From Methanococcoides alaskense (GTDB lineage Archaea > Halobacteriota > Methanosarcinia > Methanosarcinales > Methanosarcinaceae): 64,000 nt of DNA. The notes below the pieces were generated by a model. The model searched no databases. It was given only the letters and a program-made list of their open reading frames with translations, and had not been told where the DNA came from. Positions within the stretch are counted from its first letter, which is position 1; every line of letters starts with the position of its first letter. This document shows positions 1-8,663 of this stretch, one piece after another. The DNA lies in contig NZ_JAVDQI010000007.1 of NCBI RefSeq assembly GCF_031454185.1, positions 1 through 64,000 of the forward strand. Direction: 5' to 3'. The translations under genes and the position numbers were made by a program.

Positions 1-35
1 CCCTGACGTTACCATCAACGCATGTCATAGTAGGA

Positions 36-1181
36 TTATCCCAAATGGAAGGGACAGCGTTTCCGCAATTCATGGTATAACTTTCTTGTCGCACTGTTCC
101 ATTCAGTATAAGACATGTCAATGATCTTCTTTCTCAACAGATCTGAATCATCCCTTTCTCCCACAAAAACAGGTTTACTAAACTCAATTGTTTTCCTCTT
201 CCCAACAAGATGATGACTTAATTCCCTTGCTTTAACCAAAAGAACAGATCCCCAAGAACTATTCTTCTTCCTATACTCAACTTTGCTGTTCATCATAAAA
301 TTAAACTCTTCAATAACCTTCCTTGCTCCAGTAGGTTTGAGCCTCAATGAAAAGCTCTCAGTCCTGATAAAATCCTTACTATCCATAACTCCCTTTTCAA
401 TTAAGTTCATAACAGCAAGATCCACAATAAACCTGAAAGGTTCTTGGAGATCATAGGCTAAACTGTTCTTACTTGGATTCATCTCATGCAAAAAACCAAC
501 ATGAGCATCAAGACCAACTGAATTGATAGCTCTCAGACATTCAGATTCAAGCAAAGCATATCCGTAATTAAGCATAACATTGACTTTATCTCCTGAGTTA
601 GAAGCTCTGGCATTATTATCAGTCCTTGCTCTGAAATCATATTCTTCAGGAATAGCTTTTGCATACTTATTCCAGTACTTCCAAGCAACTCCACCTTCAA
701 TCCCAAGTATCTCTCTAATAGATTCGGCTTTCTCAAGTTTAGCCTTATCAACAGAGAAATCATACTCAATTTCAGGATACCTTTGTTTAAGATAATCAAG
801 AACAGATTCAGATTTGGAGAACTTAGCTTCAATGAACTTCTTAGCAAGCTTTGCTCTTGCATCTTGATCTTCATAAGCATGGTATTGAGCAAACTTTGTT
901 TTAACATTGGTACTTTCAGAAGGAAGCATTGTTGTTAGAAGCTTGCCATTCCAATCTAACATAGTGATTTGTACATTGTGTTTAATCAACCATCTGATAG
1001 CTTCAAGGCTTAGAGATCCACTTCTCCCATAAACAACAATACTATCAATATCCATCCTCTTAGGAGAGAACACATACTCTTGAGGATCTTCAGTGGTTGA
1101 AAATCTTCCATTTTTGATATGGAGTTTAGCAGCATCAACGCGCATGTTGATTCCATGACCGTTTAAAAGTAGCATTTTCAT
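36..1181 (-). CDS. cas1: CRISPR-associated endonuclease Cas1
   Basis: Cas1 integrase of CRISPR adaptation, 381 residues, which with Cas2 inserts spacers into a CRISPR array. The N-terminal beta domain carries the usual YGRSGSLSLEAIRWL segment (51-65). The C-terminal helical domain has the metal-binding candidates E162 (IEGGVAWKYW), H232 (GFLHE) and D244/E247 (YDLQEPFR), so the active site looks intact. The start MKMLLLNGHG fits the family. No cas2, effector genes or CRISPR array are visible; transcription runs out of the window on the left, where partners could lie. The C-terminal segment after residue 300 is more individual. The family assignment is firm; the CRISPR subtype cannot be read here. 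Confidence 0.93.
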   Translation of the reverse strand: MKMLLLNGHGINMRVDAAKLHIKNGRFSTTEDPQEYVFSPKRMDIDSIVVYGRSGSLSLEAIRWLIKHNVQITMLDWNGKLLTTMLPSESTNVKTKFAQYHAYEDQDARAKLAKKFIEAKFSKSESVLDYLKQRYPEIEYDFSVDKAKLEKAESIREILGIEGGVAWKYWNKYAKAIPEEYDFRARTDNNARASNSGDKVNVMLNYGYALLESECLRAINSVGLDAHVGFLHEMNPSKNSLAYDLQEPFRFIVDLAVMNLIEKGVMDSKDFIRTESFSLRLKPTGARKVIEEFNFMMNSKVEYRKKNSSWGSVLLVKARELSHHLVGKRKTIEFSKPVFVGERDDSDLLRKKIIDMSYTEWNSATRKLYHELRKRCPFHLG

Positions 1182-1508
1182 TGTAGATAACCTTCCATTA
1201 GTCCAAATAATCAGCTAAACTAATGCATCGATTTCAATACCCTTTTTTTTTTTGAATCTTACAGATAATTAGCTGAACAATTTGATAGAAACGTACATAT
1301 ATTACATGCACTACATATCATATATAACTTTTGCATAAAATGTGCTTACTGATTGCGTTTTAACAAATTCAAAAAACTAGAACATTTTACGGTTCACAAT
1401 TTACTTATAAAAAAAGTACCGCAAGTAGAATCTTCGGGTATAGGATATAATATTCGAGAAGTTTAGGGAGTTGCCTTTTCTCGATCTCCCTATATCCCCA
1501 GCTTGCTA
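1182..1508. other. AT-rich intergenic region upstream of cas1
   Basis: No credible gene on either strand. The stretch is AT-rich with several TATA-like runs (around 1296-1330) that could be the cas1 promoter. No CRISPR repeats are visible. Confidence 0.6.
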
Positions 1509-1530
1509 TGCGGGAGGTTGGATTTGAACC
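1509..1530 (-). repeat. Truncated tRNA-Leu 3' end (T-arm and acceptor remnant)
   Basis: On the minus strand this reads GGTTCAAATCC followed by an acceptor-like CCTCCCGCA. It matches the T-arm and 3' acceptor strand of the intact tRNA-Leu at 1650-1737 with a few mismatches. No 5' half precedes it, so it cannot be a functional tRNA. Such 3' remnants are typical of att sites left by tRNA-targeting integrases, or of tRNA duplication; which one is inference. Confidence 0.65.
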
Positions 1531-1649
1531 TTTTTATTTAGTGCGATGATCATGCTTTAAGAATTGGAATATGTATTAACCAAAAAGTTTAAAATGTGGA
1601 ATGTTGTGCTAGCCATTCAAGTATAAACAAAAAAAATTAGTATATATAA

Positions 1650-1737
1650 TGGTGCGGGAGATGGGATTCGAACCCACGGACTCCTACGAGATTAGGCTCT
1701 GAACCTAACGCCTTTGGCCAGGCTGGGCAACTCCCGC
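1650..1737 (-). tRNA. tRNA-Leu (anticodon CAG)
   Basis: The minus strand folds as a class II tRNA. The acceptor strands are GCGGGAG and CTCCCGC with discriminator A. There is a D-arm, an anticodon stem TTAGG/CCTAA around the loop TTCAGAG giving anticodon CAG, a long variable arm, a T-loop GGTTCGAATCC, and an encoded CCA at 1652-1650. The anticodon and long variable arm identify leucine, codon CUG. Confidence 0.95.
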
Positions 1738-1773
1738 ACATGTGTAAAATCTTGTTTCATATCTTGGGCTATA

Positions 1774-1814
1774 CTCTGAACCTAGCGCCTTTGGCCAGGC
1801 TGGGCAACTCTCGC
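1774..1814 (-). repeat. Truncated tRNA-Leu 5' half
   Basis: The minus strand reads like the 5' acceptor strand (GCGAGAG), D-arm and anticodon stem-loop of the neighbouring tRNA-Leu. Similarity stops just after the anticodon loop (TTCAGAG). The first acceptor pairs carry a mismatch and no 3' half follows, so it is a dead copy. A breakpoint at the anticodon loop is a known crossover position for archaeal tyrosine integrases. Confidence 0.75.
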
Positions 1815-2076
1815 TCCACGATAATAGCCAATAGTGGTGTTTTTCATTATTAAGGGTTGTGGTTATGGAGGTCTAAAGCCTTAATTTGATCGTATTAGAT
1901 CAATGATGAAAAATAGAACTAAATTATGAGATAGATAGTGCTTTTGTTAAATTGGTTGTAATGCAATAATCAAAAAGAGTGAATAGTTATTTATTTTTCA
2001 TTTGTGGAAGTGTGGATATATACATTAAAATGTATTCTAAAATATAAATGTGGGATGTGATTTCTCACATCCGGTT
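1815..2076. other. Gene-free AT-rich stretch
   Basis: No ORF with a ribosome binding site, and no structured RNA could be made out. It separates the tRNA-Leu cluster from the small protein gene ending at 2077. Confidence 0.5.
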
Positions 2077-2271
2077 TTAATCTACTTTAAGAGCTACAAG
2101 GGAAAGGCCTAATTTTGCTTCCAGCTCTTTTATTTCTTTAACATTGTTGGCGTCAAGTTCTGCATACTTTGTGTTTGCATCAGAGAAAGCGATAAGGGTT
2201 ATTCCAAGCTTTTCTTCTGCAGCGCTAATTTCATCCATATTTTCTTTGTTTAATTTTGAAAATGTCCACAT
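2077..2271 (-). CDS. Small conserved-type hypothetical protein with internal repeat
   Basis: A 64-residue acidic protein of unknown function. The ATG at 2271 is preferred because GGTG lies about 6 nt upstream; a GTG at 2280 would add three residues but has no good site. The chain is two similar units: AEEKLGITLIAF in the first half and ELEAKLGLSLVAL in the second, separated by about 30 residues. This suggests an internally duplicated helix-strand fold. There is no signal peptide or membrane segment. It stands alone between the tRNA-Leu cluster and the purD-argF operon. I do not recognise a named family. Confidence 0.6.
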   Translation of the reverse strand: MWTFSKLNKENMDEISAAEEKLGITLIAFSDANTKYAELDANNVKEIKELEAKLGLSLVALKVD

Positions 2272-2663
2272 AGTGTTCACCGGGGGTGGACAACAGTGTC
2301 AATATATATAAAAATTTGTTTTTAGCCTGAAAAAATAGTCAATTCAGTTTGTTTTATTTATTTATTTACTTAAATACAATAATTTGTTGTATTAATAAAA
2401 AAGTTAGAAACTCCTAAATAAGAGTTTCTTTGGAGTTGTTTTAAAAATGGTTGTAAAGGAGTCGATCAAGAGTAGAAGAAACAGGAACTCTTGATCTAAT
2501 TTATAGATTGTTGATGTTTGTATATAGCATAATCTCTTTCGAATTGGCGACCGATATGGAAATTGTGGGGCGGGTCTGAAAAGTACAATGGCTTTGAAAT
2601 TGTACAACGCCATTAAAACGGCGATATGATAAAGATAATATGTGCTAAAAAAAGAATGGAAAG
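2272..2663. other. Intergenic region, no supported gene
   Basis: AT-rich region upstream of the small protein gene and downstream of argF. A 69-codon open frame on the minus strand (2404-2613) lacks a ribosome binding site and has an implausible composition, so I do not call it. An imperfect inverted repeat (AGAAACTCCT / AAGAGTTTCT near 2406-2434) is present. Confidence 0.5.
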
Positions 2664-2685
2664 TTGATGGGGATTATGCCATCAA
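2646..2685 (-). terminator. Intrinsic-type terminator of purD-argF
   Basis: TTGATGG and CCATCAA form a 7-bp stem at 2685-2664 that includes the argF stop codon. A T-run on the minus strand (2654-2648) follows about 10 nt later. Confidence 0.6.
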
Positions 2686-3579
2686 TTTCATGATAAGTGC
2701 TTTCTGGGCATGCAGGCGGTTCTCTGCCTGATCGAAGACGACGGAATGGGGGCCGTCCATGACCTCTGCGGAAACCTCTTCGCCTCTGTGGGCAGGTAGG
2801 CAGTGCATGAAGATTACATCGGGCTTTGCAAGTTCCACCAGGTTGGAATTGATCTGGTAGTCTGCGAGGTCGCTAAGCCTTTTCTCCCTTTCTTCCTCAT
2901 CGCCCATGGATACCCATACATCAGCATAAAGGACATCAGCATCTGCTGCTGCTTCCTGGGGGTCGGTCGTTATCAGTATATCGCCGCCAAGTTCTCTTCC
3001 CTTTGCCACGATCTCGGGGTTTGGCATATAGCCTTCCGGACATGCAACAGCTATTTGCATACCGACCAGGGCACAGCCCAGTATAAGGGAATTACATACA
3101 TTGTTACCGTCACCGATCCATGCGAACTTCAAACCTTTAAGACGGTTCTTGTATTCGCGTATCGTCAGGAAATCTGCAAGGATCTGGCAGGGGTGTTCAA
3201 GGTCTGATAGTGCATTGATCACAGGAACATTCGAGTGCTTAGCAAGATCTTCGACCGTCTTGTGGCTGTTCACCCTTGCGGTAATGCCTGAGACATAGCG
3301 GGAAAGGACCTGTGCGGTATCGGAAACGGTCTCACCGCGTCCTATCTGTATGTCCCTTGAATTAAGATAGATGGAATGTCCCCCAAGATCGCTCATGGCA
3401 ACCTCGAAAGATACCCTTGTTCTTGTAGATGATTTCTCAAATATCATCGCAAGGCTCTTGTTCTTCAGCAAGTCTGTAATCTTACCGCGAAGTCTTTTCT
3501 CTTTGAGGTCCTCAGCCAAGTCAAGGATCTCAATGATCTCTTCCTGTGTAAGATCTGTCATTGATATTAGATGTTTCAT
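2674..3579 (-). CDS. argF: Ornithine carbamoyltransferase
   Basis: Cytoplasmic enzyme of arginine biosynthesis that makes citrulline from ornithine and carbamoyl phosphate; 301 residues, the normal length. The carbamoyl-phosphate loop STRTR is at 51-55, HPCQ at 129-132, and the ornithine-side motifs SMG (224-226) and HCLP (259-262) are present, so it is an OTCase and not ATCase. It lies 22 bp downstream of purD on the same strand, so the two are probably cotranscribed, and a hairpin closes the unit at its stop codon. argH, another arginine gene, is elsewhere in the window (26.7 kb). Confidence 0.96.
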   Translation of the reverse strand: MKHLISMTDLTQEEIIEILDLAEDLKEKRLRGKITDLLKNKSLAMIFEKSSTRTRVSFEVAMSDLGGHSIYLNSRDIQIGRGETVSDTAQVLSRYVSGITARVNSHKTVEDLAKHSNVPVINALSDLEHPCQILADFLTIREYKNRLKGLKFAWIGDGNNVCNSLILGCALVGMQIAVACPEGYMPNPEIVAKGRELGGDILITTDPQEAAADADVLYADVWVSMGDEEEREKRLSDLADYQINSNLVELAKPDVIFMHCLPAHRGEEVSAEVMDGPHSVVFDQAENRLHAQKALIMKLMA

Positions 3580-3601
3580 GTTACCAGCTCATATCAGATA
3601 A

Positions 3602-4900
3602 TTATCCACGGATCTGTTCCATGTGAGTGACCCTTCTCTGGACAAGTTCAGGTGTACCGATATCCCTTCTGAAATGAAGGTCACCGGTAATGTTCTCAAG
3701 TGCGTTCTGTGCTATCTTTTCAGCATCTGTGATGCTGCTCGCAACACCCACAACGGCTACTGCTCTGGAGCCAGTGGTGTATACCTTTCCATCCTTCTCA
3801 TAAACACTTGAATAGAACAGGAGTGCATCACCGATATCGCCGACAACGACCTCTTTGTCCTTTGATGGCTCATCAGGATATCCTGCAGGTACAGCGTACT
3901 TACATACAGTTGCACGTTTTAGGAACTCCACATCAAGCTCGTCAAGGGTGCCGTTGACAACAGCTGACATCACATCGATCATATCCGTCTTAAGAAGTGG
4001 AAGCACGTTCATTGCTTCAGGGTCTCCGAACCTGGCATTGAACTCAATGACCTTAGGTCCGTTCTTTGTAAGAATGAACTGACCGTAGAGCATGCCCTTG
4101 AATGGTGTTTCGGTCGCTCCGAGGGCTGTGATGGTTGCTTTCATTATCTCCCTTGCATGGAAGAGATCATCAATGGTCACAAATGGCAAAAGTCCGTCCG
4201 AATCGGAATATGAGCCCATGCCCCCGGTGTTTGGTCCGAGGTCGTTCTCAAAAGCACGTTTGTGGTCCTGTACACATGGTGTGAACGCAAGGTTCTTTCC
4301 ATCCACGAATGCCTGTACAGTGAACTCCTCGCCCACAAGGTTCTCTTCAACGACAACATTGTCCCCATCAAGAAGTGACACAGCATAATCATAAGCTGCA
4401 CCGGTGTCAGGAAGCTGGTCTCCCATTACCTTTACACCCTTACCGCCTGTGAGTCCGGCCGGTTTGATGGCCACGCTACCTAATTCCTCAATGTATTCCT
4501 GAAGACCTTCCTTGTCGGAGAACACCTTGAAAGCAGGACATCCTTCAATGTCGTTGTCCTTCATGAAATTGCGAGCCCATGCCTTGTCGAACTCGATACG
4601 TGCAACATCCTTTCTAGGTCCGACCGCTCCGATACCTGCCTCTTCAAGTGCATCAGCAAGACCGACTGCCAAAGGTGCTTCCGGTCCTATAAAGACCATT
4701 TCGATACCCTTTTCCCTGGCGTATCCCACGACCTTCTCCACATCTGTCTCCTTTACCAGAAGAAAATCCTCGCACAAAGCTGCAATACCAGGGTTCTTCT
4801 TTGCCATAACTGCGAAAAGGGTGGGGTTGTGTTCGCTTCTTGCAATGGCATCTGCAATAGCGTTCTCTCTTCCGCCTCCACCAATGATTAGAACATTCAT
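3602..4900 (-). CDS. purD: Phosphoribosylamine-glycine ligase
   Basis: GAR synthetase, the ATP-dependent joining of glycine to phosphoribosylamine in purine synthesis; 432 residues from the ATG at 4900. That start has GAGG upstream and gives the family N-terminus MNVLIIGGGGREN. The frame stays open a further 40 codons upstream (to 5020), but those codons are not family-like. The N-domain nucleotide loop is at 7-13, the ATP-grasp lysine and glycine-rich loop KPAGLTGGKG at 146-155, GPNTGGMG at 222-229, and the metal-binding EFNARFGDPE at 286-295. It is monofunctional, with no fused purM or purN, and is the first gene of a purD-argF unit. Confidence 0.96.
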   Translation of the reverse strand: MNVLIIGGGGRENAIADAIARSEHNPTLFAVMAKKNPGIAALCEDFLLVKETDVEKVVGYAREKGIEMVFIGPEAPLAVGLADALEEAGIGAVGPRKDVARIEFDKAWARNFMKDNDIEGCPAFKVFSDKEGLQEYIEELGSVAIKPAGLTGGKGVKVMGDQLPDTGAAYDYAVSLLDGDNVVVEENLVGEEFTVQAFVDGKNLAFTPCVQDHKRAFENDLGPNTGGMGSYSDSDGLLPFVTIDDLFHAREIMKATITALGATETPFKGMLYGQFILTKNGPKVIEFNARFGDPEAMNVLPLLKTDMIDVMSAVVNGTLDELDVEFLKRATVCKYAVPAGYPDEPSKDKEVVVGDIGDALLFYSSVYEKDGKVYTTGSRAVAVVGVASSITDAEKIAQNALENITGDLHFRRDIGTPELVQRRVTHMEQIRG

Positions 4901-5293
4901 ATTATTAGCCTCGTTCAATTGAAAATAAATATATTGATAATAGATCAGTTTATTTTTAGAAATAACGTTGTCTAATGTTAGAGAGCTAAATCTCCTACTA
5001 TTGAATAAATACTTTTCCAATATTATGGGTTATAGTATAAGTATGAATATTTCATAAATGGCTGCACAGTAGAAATAAAATACTATTTATCAAAAATTAT
5101 TGTGTGATGAAATTCTCTGTTTTTCGTTTCTTAGAAAAAGTTATGTTTTACATGTAACACTCGATAACGGTGCAATGCATGATCTGAGTATAAATTATCA
5201 TCCCTGGGACGAGTTATATGTGTCAATAGGGTACGGTACTGTGGGAACTGGTAAGATGACCGTTTAACAAACAGTTCATATTGTAAAATAATT
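4901..5293. other. Intergenic region upstream of purD
   Basis: About 390 nt with no supported gene. It must contain the purD promoter; AT-rich TATA-like runs occur near 4925-4955. A 66-codon frame on the minus strand (5131-5331) overlaps the cupin terminator and has no ribosome binding site. Confidence 0.5.
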
Positions 5294-5330
5294 AAAAAAA
5301 AGGAATGCAGGATATCAAGGATGTCCTGCA
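5294..5330 (-). terminator. Terminator downstream of cupin gene
   Basis: The minus strand has an inverted repeat TGCAGGACAT / ATATCCTGCA (5330-5306) followed by a run of T (5303-5294). This fits an intrinsic-type terminator for the cupin gene and possibly for hcp-cupin. Confidence 0.7.
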
Positions 5331-5339
5331 AACATCAAT

Positions 5340-5654
5340 TTACTCTTTCAGCTTCACAACAAGGAACTTGAAGAGGCTGTCACTCTCATTCCTGAGCAAA
5401 TGAGGGATACCTTTCGGGCTTTCAATAAGCATATCTTTTGAAACGCTTTCTTCTTCATCGCCGATAACAACGATGCCCTCGCCTTCGAGAACATAGAATA
5501 ATACGTTCATAGGTGTCTTGTGTAGCTTGAGTGCTTCTCCTGGCTTAAGCTCGAAGTGAACAACATGTGTCTGTTCACTGTCATAGAGGCCTTTAGCAAT
5601 TACATTATGAGTATTCTCTTTTTCAGGTGCTTTGCTTAATTCTATTATTTTCAT
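5340..5654 (-). CDS. Small cupin-domain protein
   Basis: A 104-residue single-domain cupin of unknown substrate. Cupin motif 1 is partial (KPGEALKLHKTP, 37-48) with one histidine, and motif 2 (SPKGIPHLL, about 79-87) has another, so a metal site is possible but reduced. The strand pattern LFYVLEGEGIVVIGDEE is typical. It follows hcp by 63 bp on the same strand and is closed by a hairpin with a T-run, so it may be expressed with hcp. Cupins near stress oxidoreductases often act as sensors or dioxygenase-like enzymes, but nothing here decides its role. Confidence 0.8.
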   Translation of the reverse strand: MKIIELSKAPEKENTHNVIAKGLYDSEQTHVVHFELKPGEALKLHKTPMNVLFYVLEGEGIVVIGDEEESVSKDMLIESPKGIPHLLRNESDSLFKFLVVKLKE

Positions 5655-5717
5655 TTGATATCTCCATTGTTTTAAGTTAATGATAGGTTTATGATGTCAA
5701 AGCCATTTCCAGGGCAG

Positions 5718-7337
5718 TTATTTCAGCAGCCTCTCCATATCCTCTTCGACCGTGGTGTTCGGTGTGATATTGAACTTCTCGACCAGCACGTTGAGGACAT
5801 TAGGTGACAAAAAGGCCGGAAGCTTTGGTCCGAGGGTAATATCCTGTATTCCCATTCTTAACAGGGCAAGCAACACAATGACTGCCTTTTGTTCGTACCA
5901 TGCGATATTGTACGAGATCGGTGCTTCGTTAACATCCGTAAATCCAAGTCTGGCCATAAGTCCTTGTGCAATGATGACCAGTGAAAATGAATCATTACAT
6001 TGGCCTGCATCCAGTACTCTTGGAATTCCATCAATGTCCCCAAGGTTAAGTTTGTTGTAGCGATATTTTGCACATCCGGCGGTCAGTATGACAGTATCCT
6101 TTGGCAGTGCTTCTGCAAAATCCGTATAATACTGCCTGTCCTTTTGGCGACCGTCACATCCTGCCATTACAATGAACTTCTTTATTTTGCCTGCTTTGAC
6201 TGCATCAACGATCTTGTCTGCAACAGAGAGTACGGAATTGTAGGCAAAACCACCCATGATAGTTCCCTCTTCAAGTTGGACCGGTGGTTCACATTTCTTA
6301 GCCTGTTCGATTAGTGCTGAGAAATCCTTTTGTCCATCCTTCCCAACGAGATGTGTGACCCCATCAAAACCAACAGAGCTGGTGGTGTATATCCTGTCAA
6401 GGTATGTCTTACCCGGAGGAACGATACAATTGCTTGTCATCAGTATAGGTCCGTTGAAGGTTTCGAACTCTTTCTTCTGATGCCACCAGGAACCACCGTA
6501 GTTGCCTACGAGATGCTCGTATTTTTTAAGTTCTGGATATGAGTTTGCAGGTAGCATCTCGCCGTGAGTATAGACATCGACACCGGTACCTTGTGTCTGG
6601 TCCAGCAGTTGTTTCAGGTCTTTAAGATCGTGACCGCTTACAAGGATTCCTGGATTGTCTCTTGTTCCGATGTTGACCTGCGTAGGTTCCGGATTTCCGA
6701 ATGTACCGGTATTTGCCGCATCAAGCAGTGCCATCACATCAAAACCTTTTTCCCCACATCTCAGGACAAGTGCGATGAGTTTCTTATCAGAGAGGCTGTC
6801 ATCTGTGGTTGCCACCAGTCCCTCTTCTATAAATGAATTAACTTTTTTATTGGTATGCCCAAGCACCATTGCATGATATCCGTATGCTGCAATTCCCTTG
6901 ATTCCGAAGATCACCAGTTCTCTTAATGAGCGGATATCTTCGTTCTCTGTTGCAAGTATGCCGGTATTCCTGTCCTTGAGGTTCTCCGGGCTCACAGTTG
7001 CGATCTCGGGCAGATCGTTCTCATCAAGTTCATTGTTATCCAGAAGTTTCTGCTTGATCTCATCCTGAAGCTTAAAACCTCTGTCAATGCGTTCCTGAAT
7101 TCCGGTCGCTCTGAATTCGGTATTCGTTATAGTTGAGAACAGTGCATCGAGCATAAAGTCATCAGTGCTCTCTTCAGAAATACCTGCCTTTCTTGCTTTC
7201 TGGTTATAGAATGCAACGCTCTTAAGCACATAGATGAGATCGTCCTGAAGGTCTGCGACCTCCCCTTTCTTCCCACACACGCCGTTCTTTGTACAGCCTT
7301 CGCCGTTCATTGTTTCTTCACACTGGTAGCAGAACAT
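5718..7337 (-). CDS. hcp: Hybrid cluster protein / hydroxylamine reductase
   Basis: Redox enzyme (539 residues) with a cubane cluster and an oxygen-bridged hybrid Fe-S-O cluster, linked to hydroxylamine and nitric oxide detoxification. The ATG at 7337 has AAGGTGAT upstream; a start at 7379 would add 14 non-conserved residues. The N-terminal cysteines are C3, C6, C15 and C21 (CX2CX8CX5C), the class I pattern of strict anaerobes. Hybrid-cluster ligands appear in HDLKDL, GEMLPAN, SNCIVPP, AGCDGR, AGCAKYR, AGQCNDS and YEQKAV. It is complete. With rubrerythrin and superoxide reductase in this window it makes up a stress-defence complement. Confidence 0.95.
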   Translation of the reverse strand: MFCYQCEETMNGEGCTKNGVCGKKGEVADLQDDLIYVLKSVAFYNQKARKAGISEESTDDFMLDALFSTITNTEFRATGIQERIDRGFKLQDEIKQKLLDNNELDENDLPEIATVSPENLKDRNTGILATENEDIRSLRELVIFGIKGIAAYGYHAMVLGHTNKKVNSFIEEGLVATTDDSLSDKKLIALVLRCGEKGFDVMALLDAANTGTFGNPEPTQVNIGTRDNPGILVSGHDLKDLKQLLDQTQGTGVDVYTHGEMLPANSYPELKKYEHLVGNYGGSWWHQKKEFETFNGPILMTSNCIVPPGKTYLDRIYTTSSVGFDGVTHLVGKDGQKDFSALIEQAKKCEPPVQLEEGTIMGGFAYNSVLSVADKIVDAVKAGKIKKFIVMAGCDGRQKDRQYYTDFAEALPKDTVILTAGCAKYRYNKLNLGDIDGIPRVLDAGQCNDSFSLVIIAQGLMARLGFTDVNEAPISYNIAWYEQKAVIVLLALLRMGIQDITLGPKLPAFLSPNVLNVLVEKFNITPNTTVEEDMERLLK

Positions 7338-7533
7338 ATTATCACCTTTTAATGTAGGTCCTTCAGCACTATTCATCAATTACTAACTACAAGTCAGTAT
7401 ATTTTGTATATTGCTATTTATAGAGCCAGTTTCATTTTTGATACTGGTGTTATAATAATACTGAATTCCCACTCCTCTATATTCTATGAGCTTTCAGCTA
7501 TTTAAGAAGGGAGGACATAGGATCAGTAAAAAG

Positions 7534-7569
7534 TAAAAAAAGGGTCAGGTGCAGTTATATCTGCCCTGA
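7534..7569 (-). terminator. Terminator of carS-pyrE
   Basis: On the minus strand TCAGGGCAG, loop ATATAA, CTGCACCTGA forms a strong stem with one bulge (7569-7545), followed by a T-run at 7541-7535. It starts right after the pyrE stop codon. Confidence 0.75.
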
Positions 7570-8118
7570 TCATAAACCACACTTTTCTAAAAGCTCGCTT
7601 GCACGTACAAGGGGAATAAGTTCCACATCTATCTCTGCAAGATTATCGGTGGCACCATCTTCGCGGTCCACGACAGTTATTACTTTTTCAACGATACATC
7701 CGGCTTCACGGATCGCTCCAATAGCCTCGATAACGGAACCTCCGCTTGTGGTAACATCTTCGAGCAGTATTATCCTGTCACCTTTGGTCGCATCGCCTAC
7801 AAATCTTCCTCCTGTGCCATAGTCTTTAGTAGCTTTGCGAATAAGCAAAAGGGGAAGACCGGTCTCAAGGGATACGGCTGTGGCTATAGGAACGCCGCCA
7901 AGAGCAACGCCTCCGATGATGTCTATGTCTACTTTCTTTATCATTGAAGCTGCCTGTTTTGCAATGATCTTCAATGTGGAAGGGTTGGAACTTGCTTTTT
8001 TAATATCGATGTAGTACTTGCTTTTCTTTCCTGATGCAAGGGTGAAGTCACCGAATTTTACCGCGCCACAACCCTCAAGGGCCTCTATAAGTTCATTCTT
8101 GTCATTTGCTGTTGTCAT
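7570..8118 (-). CDS. pyrE: Orotate phosphoribosyltransferase
   Basis: Pyrimidine biosynthesis enzyme making OMP from orotate and PRPP; 182 residues, normal for the short archaeal form. The start at 8118 has GGAG upstream (an upstream frame to 8142 would cover that site). The PRPP-binding loop ILLEDVTTSGGS is at 117-128, and the catalytic-loop region with RKATKDYGTGG is at about 94-104. It follows carS by 17 bp, so the two are probably cotranscribed. pyrF, the next enzyme in the pathway, is at 52 kb, not in this operon. Confidence 0.95.
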   Translation of the reverse strand: MTTANDKNELIEALEGCGAVKFGDFTLASGKKSKYYIDIKKASSNPSTLKIIAKQAASMIKKVDIDIIGGVALGGVPIATAVSLETGLPLLLIRKATKDYGTGGRFVGDATKGDRIILLEDVTTSGGSVIEAIGAIREAGCIVEKVITVVDREDGATDNLAEIDVELIPLVRASELLEKCGL

Positions 8119-8135
8119 TGTAATTTCTCCTTGGT

Positions 8136-8663
8136 TTACCACGGTTCCTTTTTCACTCCCATGAAATAGCCGACAACATTCGTTGAAAGGTGGAGCAGTG
8201 GAGTGATCACTAATATAACTATGACTACACTGGCTGTGAACTGCTCAGCGAACCAGACAGGGGATGCAAGGTATGCAAATAGCCATGCTCCGAGGACAAA
8301 ATCGAGCTGGTCGATTATTGGCAGTGGTGCTCCGCGTTTAAGCCCCATACGTCGTTTGAAGAAGCTCATGAACATATCCCCGAAAAGGGAGCCGAAAGCA
8401 AGTGCGAATATCAGTATTGTAGTATTGGAGCCGCCTGTGCCGAATATCGGGAGCTCCACTCCGAAGAGTACTGGATACTTCTCAAGAAGTTGCATCTGCA
8501 TAAGTCCTGCGAGTGCTCCGAATATGAGTCCCACAAAGAAACCACGGAACGTTTTTCCATCTCCAAGCATTCGTCTCCCGTCTGACATCGTTTTGCCACT
8601 GTCGATAGGTCTGCCTCCCCCGAACAGTGCTGCAAAAGGATTTGGAAGGTATGCCGGAAGCAT
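8136..8663 (-). CDS. carS: CDP-archaeol synthase
   Basis: Membrane enzyme that transfers CMP from CTP to digeranylgeranylglyceryl phosphate, making the activated lipid for archaeal polar lipids. Family signatures are PNPFAALFGGGRPID (7-21), LGDGKTFRGFF, GSLFGDMFMSFFKRR and KRGAPLPIIDQLDFV; about four to five membrane segments. The annotated ATG lacks a ribosome binding site. The frame continues upstream as IEIIVLALWL, which matches the hydrophobic N-terminus normal for CarS, but no ATG, GTG or TTG occurs before the in-frame TGA at 8708. The true start may be a rare codon (for example ATC at 8693) or this is a shortened form. egsA for the same lipid pathway is at 20.4 kb. Confidence 0.9.
   Translation of the reverse strand: MLPAYLPNPFAALFGGGRPIDSGKTMSDGRRMLGDGKTFRGFFVGLIFGALAGLMQMQLLEKYPVLFGVELPIFGTGGSNTTILIFALAFGSLFGDMFMSFFKRRMGLKRGAPLPIIDQLDFVLGAWLFAYLASPVWFAEQFTASVVIVILVITPLLHLSTNVVGYFMGVKKEPW

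Noticed and set aside
1182..2076. CRISPR array next to cas1
   Set aside because: No regularly spaced repeats were found; the only repeats there are tRNA-Leu pieces.
2404..2613. 69-codon open frame on the minus strand
   Set aside because: No ribosome binding site, biased hydrophobic/basic composition and no family-like pattern; most likely chance.
5131..5331. 66-codon open frame on the minus strand
   Set aside because: It overlaps the cupin terminator hairpin and has no ribosome site.
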